From contig NC_054741.1 in the NCBI RefSeq assembly GCF_018143015.1, positions 59,270,197 to 59,334,196 of the forward strand: a DNA stretch of 64,000 nucleotides, given 5' to 3'. The DNA comes from Lytechinus variegatus. Lineage: Eukaryota > Echinodermata > Echinoidea > Temnopleuroida > Toxopneustidae. Below are positions 21,061-64,000 of this stretch, in pieces. The notes beneath the pieces were generated by a model. The model had not been told where the DNA came from. It made no database searches and worked only from the letters and a program-made list of their open reading frames with translations. A program made the position numbers and the translations under genes. Each line of letters starts with the position of its first letter. The stretch's first letter is position 1.

Positions 21061-21570
21061 TATTCAGATACGTAGCTTGTACTCTATTTTAAATCATTAT
21101 GAGCCTATATATCCAGTTTCAGATCAGAATGTCAATCTCACTAAACAGATTATGCGGGTGCCGAGAGCGAGCTGAAATTTCTTGATATTCTGACCTGAAA
21201 GTTTGATATTGTAAGCATTTTTGATCAAAGATTAAGATTGACATCGAAAAGAACAAATGATGCGAGCACGAAGCGCGAGCTAAAAATTTTGATATTTCGA
21301 TCTGAAAACATGACAGTTTTATGGACGTTTTTCACAAAAAAAACAAAAAAATATGTCCAAAAAAATTATTGCAAATCGAAGCGGGAGTTCTTTTGAGGTT
21401 TAGAACTGAAAACGGGACAATCTATTCACCTATTTAATCATGAAACTATAGGTTTTTGCTACAGAAATGATGCAAGCGCGAGCTGAAAGTTTATATATTC
21501 TAATCTGAAAAGCGAACATTTTGAGCACGATTTGAAATAAAGAACGATTTGTGTATCTTAATCTCGCTTG
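21061..21570 (+). repeat. GCGAGC-box modules, forward orientation
   Basis: Boxes near 21160, 21261 and 21474 are each followed by 'tgatattctgacctga'/'tgatatttcgatctgaaaa'-like linkers. Orientation flips relative to 19956-21060. Confidence 0.7.
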
Positions 21571-21579
21571 CTGAACATT

Positions 21580-21830
21580 ACAATCTTGTCTTTTTTAATG
21601 CATGTCCAGAATCATTGGGGGGGGGGGGCAAAATGATGTTTGCCCCCCCATATTTTCGGTTTCACTTCGTAATTCCAAAGCTTCGTAATTCCGAAGATTC
21701 TTCTCTGAACATTACACTCTTATTTTATTTTTGCACATCCGGAATTATGGGGGGGGGGGCAAAACGATATGCTTGCCCCCCCAATATTTTCATTGGTGGT
21801 GCGATCGCCCCCCCAGGATCGACTCCTCTG
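21580..21830. repeat. 130-bp tandem duplication with G-run/C-run hairpins
   Basis: 'cattacaatcttg...gggggggg caaaatgatgtttgccccccc' (21578-21652) recurs as 'cattacactctta...ggggggggg caaaacgatatgcttgccccccc' (21709-21782). A right end 'ggatcgactcctctg' follows at 21816-21830. G runs of 10-12 facing C runs of 7-8 can form hairpins or G-quadruplex. Confidence 0.65.
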
Positions 21831-22000
21831 TGCTTGAGATATTGTTCAATACGAAAATGAAAAAAACATTTTTCTTTTATGGTAGGGATCCTGACTACTT
21901 GTTGGCCTATTAGAATAATATACATAGACCTATACAGAGTGAGTCAGAAAAAAATGTCCCACTTTTGTTAAGTTGAATTGTTTAAAATATGAATATTTAA

Positions 22001-22505
22001 AGCTTGTGTATAGTTTTGGTAAATCCACCAAAATGCACCTATCACTATTCCAATTCATTGCTAGCTAATATGAATGGATATGCCCTATAACAGTTATGAT
22101 GTGGAGGATATGAAATGAAAATGTGTTTTACAGGATAAATTTTGCGATTTTACATGGAAATTTAACTTGATCGGGTCACCCGATCAAATTAAAATATCTG
22201 TGTGTTTTTGTCTTTCAATTAAATCCTATTCCAAATTATGGAATGGGCTGAAACTTTCAAGATATGTTCTTTGTCTGTAACTTTTGGATATCTAATCACT
22301 AAATTTATAAGATAAGTGCTTGAATGCCCATTTTTTTTATTTAAAACAAGCATCGCCGAGAGAGGGCGCTATATATCCAAGATTTGAATATTTGAAATTT
22401 TCTCAGAGAAGTGCAGTTGGAAAAATATCTAACGGTCTCTACGCTTCAGTAAGACTGTCATATTAGATGACATTATTGACCCTTTACCAAAGCTATACAC
22501 AGGCT
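22001..22505. mobile_element. 505-bp piggyBac-like MITE, TTAA target duplication
   Basis: Inverted ends AGCTTGTGTATAGTTTTGGT and AGCCTGTGTATAGCTTTGGT (right end reverse complemented) are flanked by TTAA at 21997-22000 and 22506-22509. It interrupts the left arm of the 21939-23543 element; the right arm has the uninterrupted site with a single TTAA at 23477-23480. TTAA specificity is the piggyBac hallmark; the superfamily call is inferred from that. Confidence 0.85.
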
Positions 22506-22848
22506 TTAAATCATTAGTTTCATGATGTCTTGATAGAGGTATCCTTCAAGTACATTCAGGTACCATTTTCATTTGATCCCGTGCACGCATGACTGAACAT
22601 CGGACAATCTTTAGAAGACTGTCAGATCTCACTTGCGCCAAGTTACTGGGTGATGAATAAAACAGTGCTTTAGACAAAGACAGTCAGAAAGACAAACACA
22701 TCCTCACACAAACACACACACAACACACATGGTAATAACTGGTTCATAATTTTCTCTTTTCTGATTAAGCTTTGATTTTTAGCAAGATCAAGGAATGTCT
22801 AAGTGGCAATTCTCGACAATCTTTCCCCTTAAAACGCATTCACTACCA

Positions 22849-22913
22849 CCATCATATCACCATCATCATCATCATCATTGTCATTATCTTGATCTTCATC
22901 ATCATCATCAAGT
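22849..22913. repeat. (CAT)n/(ATC)n microsatellite
   Basis: Imperfect CAT/ATC trinucleotide run; the His-rich frame over it is not a gene. Confidence 0.85.
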
Positions 22914-23215
22914 GCACATAAATCCAATATGCTGGTTATGTCTTTTGTTGGTTAACAATGAAAATTTACAATGGATGTCTGTAATTTTGTTGCACTTGCC
23001 TATAAAAGTGCTTGCCTGATTTGGCAGCAGTCACTTGAGCCTCTTTTTACAGTAGCAAAAGTACACGAAACATGGTTCGTCCTCAATTCACACCACAACA
23101 TAGGTCATTTATAGTCACCGAGTGTTGTTTTGCAAGGGTTTCGCCGCCATTACCCAGATGATGTTCGGTGTCCCAGCAGTTGTTTGTGTTTTTATTCACC
23201 GACGTTTGCAGTAAT

Positions 23216-23287
23216 TGTGTGCTTGCGTGTGTGTGTGCGTGTGTGTGCATGTTAGGGTGGGTCTGCCAGTGCATGTGTGTGTGTGTT
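23216..23287. repeat. (TG)n microsatellite
   Basis: Interrupted TG dinucleotide run near the centre of the long-inverted-repeat element. Confidence 0.8.
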
Positions 23288-23543
23288 TCAGTCTGTCGGA
23301 CTGTCTTTGTTCAAACGAGTGTTTTATTCCCCACCCTGTAACTTGGCGCAAGTGAGATCTGACAGTCTTCTAAAGATTGTCCGCTGTTCGGTCATGCGTG
23401 CAGGGATCAAATGAAAAAGGTACCTGAATGTACTGGGAGGATACCTCTATCAAGACATATCATGAAACTATAATGATTAAATATTCATATTTCAAACAAT
23501 TCAACTTTACAAAAGTGTGACATTTTTCTCTGACTCACTAATA

Positions 23544-24514
23544 ATCGAGATAAATTAGAACATACATAACACATTGATGTACATGTAATTCGATAATGCA
23601 GAAAATTCATTTATAATTTAGAAAATTCTAGTAAAGATTATTACGCCAATTGTGGAGTCTATAGCAGCAAAGCCATTTTCGGGTGAAGGGTCTTTATAAA
23701 ATGTGTGATATAATTATGTTGAGGGGAATGATGTGCAGAAATGTACGTAACCAAATTTTAAAGAATTTTTTTACTGTAAATGACCATTATATTAGTGAGA
23801 GGTTTTCCTTTGAATTTTGAAACGATAATTTTAATTTCTGTATTTTACATGTCAAAATTGTACATATTCTTATATTCATTGTAGTATTAGTATTGTTCTA
23901 ATTGTTTGTATAAACAGGCATGACTTTATATGTGCTTCTTTGCCCATGTTAATTTACTTGTTTGGCTGCCTTATGGGCTGATTTAACTGTCAGGTTTCAA
24001 AAAAAAAACACGATTGTGTTGTTTCCTCTAAATTTTTGTGTATGTGTTGTAAATAAGTGAAATTACATATCTTTTAAACTGTAAGGCATAAGTTCATTCA
24101 CTAAATTATCTTTTTTTGCAAGGAGTTCAATCTTTTAATCACAGGTTTTGTCAGTTGCTTAATTTTTGGAGAGGACACTTCGGACATAAATGGATTTGAC
24201 TACACTGTTAAACAATCCTTGTCACTGGTTGTCTGAAAAATAAGTGGGTGTGGGCAAAGTGAACACATGTGTTCTTATTGACAAAAACATTATTAATGAA
24301 ATATCTAACCATAAAAGCATTTTCAGAAAGGATATTTTGGGACAGAAATGACATACGATTTTTAGTTAAAAGTAAAAAAAAAAAAACTGTTGCTAGAAAG
24401 ACTAGAGTAGATTTATAATCTTTCTGATAGCTCTGTTTTGTCTCTGCTTTCATTTACATGTATGGCTATTTTGCCAAATCACAATAATTGAATATACTGT
24501 AAATAAAAAATATG
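23544..24514. other. AT-rich intergenic, no gene recognised
   Basis: Only short frames. No inverted repeats or domain matches were seen. Confidence 0.5.
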
Positions 24515-24755
24515 GTTACAGTTTGTAATTCCAAAGGTTCTTCATGCTGAAGGTTCATAATTCCAAAACATGTAAATTGCCTATACCTCGACGTTTGTTA
24601 ATCAGAAAATATAAAAAAAGTGTTTGTTAATCCGAATATTTAAGATGTTATTTCGAAGGTCCTTTAGTAAAATAAAAAAAGGGTTTGTTATTCCAAAGCT
24701 TTGTAAGTCCGAAAACAAAATAAGGTTCGTTATTCCGAAGATTTGCTAATGGCAA
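24515..24755. repeat. Cluster of CCGAAGGTTCGTTAATT-type palindromic phrases
   Basis: Short units such as 'attccaaaggttc', 'attccgaagatt' and 'aaggttcgttattccgaa' recur every 14-30 bp. The same phrase family clusters at 6340-6440, 6700-6920, 7660-7690, 21660-21700 and 25270-25330, often in the arms of foldbacks. Confidence 0.65.
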
Positions 24756-24835
24756 AGCCGGAAGGGCGTGTTGGTGGGGGGGGGGGGAGGGGTAGACACA
24801 CTCTTGTTGTTCAATGGTTATGAGGATGGAAAAAC

Positions 24836-25250
24836 AGGGGGGCAAAGCCAAAATGAGGGCACTTACATGTGAAAATGGGCATTTTGGTGTAAACGATTAT
24901 ATTATTTTCACTTTGAGATTATCATCTGCATAAAGTCGTTTGTAGTCATAAAGTTGAGCAAAGCCTTTTTGGAGTAATTTCTAATTATGATAAGATATAT
25001 ATTTAGGCTTTACTTTTTTCCACAAGAGAGCGTAGCAAGCGAGAGATTTCGAAAAAATATTAAAATCTGAAGTTGTAAAACTTGATTTTTGATTAATTAT
25101 GGCGCCTACTCACTGTTAAAAGGGCATCCTTGCGAAATGTTGCAAACGCGAATCCAGGGGGGAGCAAAGCCAAAAAATGAGGGCGACTTTTATGTCAAAA
25201 TGGGCATTTTGATGTAAACTATTATTTTCACCATAAGATTATCATCTGTT
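24836..25250. repeat. Direct repeat pair (24836-24935 and 25157-25250)
   Basis: 'gggggcaaagccaaaatgagggc', 'aaaatgggcattttggtgta' and 'agattatcatctg' recur with an offset of about 320 bp. A G run lies at 24776-24786 just before. Confidence 0.7.
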
Positions 25251-25334
25251 TGCACCAAAATGCCCAACCCTCAGAATTATGAACCATCGAAATAAAGAAC
25301 CTTCAGAATAACCAACGTAACCCCAAAATAATAA

Positions 25335-26730
25335 ACCTTACTTTGTTAATTGAAAAATAATGCAAGGTACAAATTTATATTTATTTTTATTGAACTAAAC
25401 ATTTGTGAATTCACGTTAAAATTTTGTTTGCCAAGTTGTTTATGAGATTTCATTTTAGTGATACAATACTGCAGAGGTGAATGGATTCTATTGCTGTATT
25501 AAATGGAAATCAAAATGAGTGTTTAATAGTACTGCATTTATCTTTAAAATACTTTTATCACTTTCTAGAAATCAATTAGTTAAGAATATTGTCTTATTAA
25601 AAAAATGAAAATTTAAGTAACTCGTGCACCTGGAAATTTGATTACTCAAAATAAATTTAAGTATGCATTATTTTGTGTCATTTACTGAACATTCCTACTT
25701 ATCAAGTATTCCTACTAGTTTTCTTTCCTCTGCCCCCCCCCCTCTCTCTTTCACTTTGTCTCTTTCTCTCTTCCATCTTTCAATAAGATCTAGATATACC
25801 TTGCACACTACATATGTACATGTTATTTACGTAGTCAGAAACATAAGTCTAATTCTTTAAGATGATACAAAATAAAGGTCATGATAATTATTGTACGAGA
25901 ATTTTGCTTTCGTCTTTTGTTAGTTCAAGAGTTAAATAACTAATAAGGCTGACGGAGAGAGAAAGAAAGAAAGAAAGAGAAAGAAAGAAATAAAGAAAGA
26001 AAAAAAGAAAGAAAGGGGGGTATATAGAGAGCAAGAGGGTGGGACATGATAGAGAGAGAGGGAGGGGGATAGAGAGAGAAAAATTGGATTGAAAAACAGT
26101 TGAGAAGGGGAGGGGGGGGGGGGTTAAAAAAGTGGTTCCTCTTTGGAAAGAAATCAACTACAAAGAGCTCTTAGGTATTGATCAAACAATGTTAGATATT
26201 TCACTATCAAATAGAAAGTCAAAAAGGACCTAAGCTTTCGATCCTAGCAGAATCTTCATCAGAGGCAAAATGGAATCAAATAGAATCAGTAGCTAGAAGT
26301 TTTCAATCAGTGAAGATGATATAAACTTTAAATCAAAATACAACAGAATTCTCATTAAAAACATATTTTTTTTCAAATATAATTCACTTGCCCCCCCATA
26401 AACCCAAAGGACCAGATTGTACATTTAAAAAGTCTTGAATATTACATTCAAGTTGTAATGGGCAAGGACAAATTTCCAATTCGATCAACATTTGAAATTA
26501 CTTAAGATGAAAATACTCTCCAAAGACACCATGTCTCTGGATGATGATGTCAGTGAATGTAAAATTAACAATTATTAAGATACTCTTCATGATAGGTTTG
26601 ATTAGTACCTTTGGAGAGAAATGATTGAAAGAAAAGTGATTTCAACTGCAAAATATCATGACAACAAATATGGGAGTCTTTTATCACCATATTATTCTTC
26701 TCATTATTATTCCATGTTATCTTTGATATA
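25335..26730. other. Intergenic with simple sequence
   Basis: AT-rich sequence. A polypurine run (GAAA/GAGA, 25955-26130) includes a G run at 26114-26123; its complement reads as Ser/Phe-rich frames that are not genes. Nothing else was recognised. Confidence 0.5.
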
Positions 26731-26736
26731 TTTATT
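26731..26736 (-). terminator. Candidate polyadenylation signal for COQ5
   Basis: AATAAA on the minus strand (TTTATT here), about 570 bp past the COQ5 stop. A variant ATTAAA lies closer, at 27089-27094. Which is used cannot be decided from sequence. Confidence 0.3.
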
Positions 26737-27000
26737 CCTTCCTTCCTGCCATTTGAATGTCGGTTGTCATTCTGAATATATCAGATACCTCCCAAATTAC
26801 TTCCCAACTGAAAAACCTAGTCCCTCTTGCTTTCACTGAAAAAAAAACTCTCGCTTTAAGGAAATATTCCCCTAGAGTCGAGTTATCAGGTTGTGTGTCT
26901 ACATGTGCTCCTGTACTACCGTATACTGAATGTGATCTTAAAGGTTTTCCAGGAGCAGTTCATGCTAGTTCATCACTCATGAAACATGATGAAGTCATGT

Positions 27001-27276
27001 CAGGAAGATGTTGAAATGTCTTTACAATCTCTTGGGTTTACCAAGAAATGGATACAAAGTCTTCTTCAGTCTTTGATGCATTCAAAGATTTAATCCAACA
27101 ATTCAGGCTAGTTTATCCATCATGAAAGGTGACAAAGTCAGGAAGATGATACAATGTCTTTACAATCCTTTGGATTTACGAAGGAACTAACAGTTACAAA
27201 GATCAAATCCAACGATTCAGTCTCGTCCATCATCAGGAAGATGATAGAATGTCTTTGCAATCCCTTACATTTACCA
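27001..27276 (-). repeat. Three diverged units in the COQ5 3' region
   Basis: 'caggaagatgxtxxaatgtc' plus 'tttxcaatcxctt' recurs at 27001, 27139 and 27234 (spacing 138 and 95 bp). It lies just past the COQ5 stop and is probably 3' UTR. Confidence 0.65.
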
Positions 27277-27307
27277 ATCAACCAATGTCAGAATTTCTGA
27301 TGGTATC

Positions 27308-43276
<15,969 letters not shown>

Positions 43277-43285
<9 letters not shown>

Positions 43286-43323
43286 TTTGGAATACCGGTG
43301 TGATCATCACAATTCAAAAGGAT
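43277..43323. promoter_or_regulatory. Compact bidirectional COQ5-HEATR6 promoter with YY1/TISU-like start
   Basis: The start codons of COQ5 (43285, -) and HEATR6 (43324, +) are 38 bp apart with no TATA box. The COQ5 start context on the minus strand is CCAAAATGGCAGCG, two mismatches from the TISU/YY1 consensus SAASATGGCGGC, which marks genes with very short 5' UTRs and is common among mitochondrial genes. Transcripts must therefore have tiny leaders or overlap. Confidence 0.6.

Positions 43324-64000
<20,677 letters not shown>

Larger units (their letters stand above)
21939..23543. mobile_element. 1.6-kb long-inverted-repeat element
   Basis: The outer ends AGTGAGTCAGAAAAAAATGT (21939) and its complement (ends 23543) begin arms of about 230 bp. 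The left arm continues after a nested insertion at 22508-22680. Pairing words include 'agatctcacttgcgccaagt', 'agactgtcagatctcac' and 'gatagaggtatcct'. The middle has CA-rich and CAT-rich simple sequence and (TG)n. No transposase was seen. Confidence 0.8.

Overview
The window is animal nuclear DNA. It has spliced genes with GT-AG introns, AT-rich intergenic sequence, LINE reverse-transcriptase remains, tRNA-derived SINEs and many small inverted-repeat transposons. Gene content and repeat style point to an invertebrate deuterostome, most likely a sea urchin. That assignment is an inference from protein similarity and repeat flavour; no species marker was identified.

Three protein-coding genes can be supported. 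(1) A single-coding-exon TRIM E3-ligase-like gene (RING, two B-boxes, coiled coil, propeller-like C-terminus) lies on + at 18130-20106; its last ~49 codons, stop codon and polyadenylation signal appear to come from an inserted repeat. (2) A complete seven-exon COQ5 gene (mitochondrial ubiquinone-biosynthesis C-methyltransferase, 329 aa) lies on - from 43285 down to 27308; all splice junctions keep frame. (3) The 5' part of HEATR6 (HEAT-repeat protein 6) lies on + from 43324 to beyond the right edge: 16 exons, the last cut by the window end, about 851 codons. COQ5 and HEATR6 are head to head with only 38 bp between their start codons, so they must share a very compact bidirectional promoter.

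Layout: 1-17.9 kb is gene-free and built of nested repeats. These are a modular GCGAGC-box array, a truncated LINE, a hAT-like element, a foldback, a second hAT-like element, and a 5.8-kb foldback with 1.2-kb terminal inverted repeats and a 13-unit 209-bp satellite inside. 17.9-20.1 kb holds the TRIM gene. 20.1-27.3 kb is repeats and simple intergenic sequence. 27.3-43.3 kb is COQ5, with a 10.1-kb first intron full of transposons. 43.3-64 kb is HEATR6 with transposon-rich introns.

The most useful observation is that several transposon insertions can be checked inside the window. A second copy of the host repeat is present without the insertion, giving the empty target site and the target-site duplication directly (8 bp for two hAT-like elements, TTAA, TAA and TA for three MITEs). 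The best candidates for something undescribed are the 5.8-kb satellite-carrying foldback, the GCGAGC modular repeat with its 541-bp higher-order unit, and the repeat-derived C-terminus of the TRIM gene.
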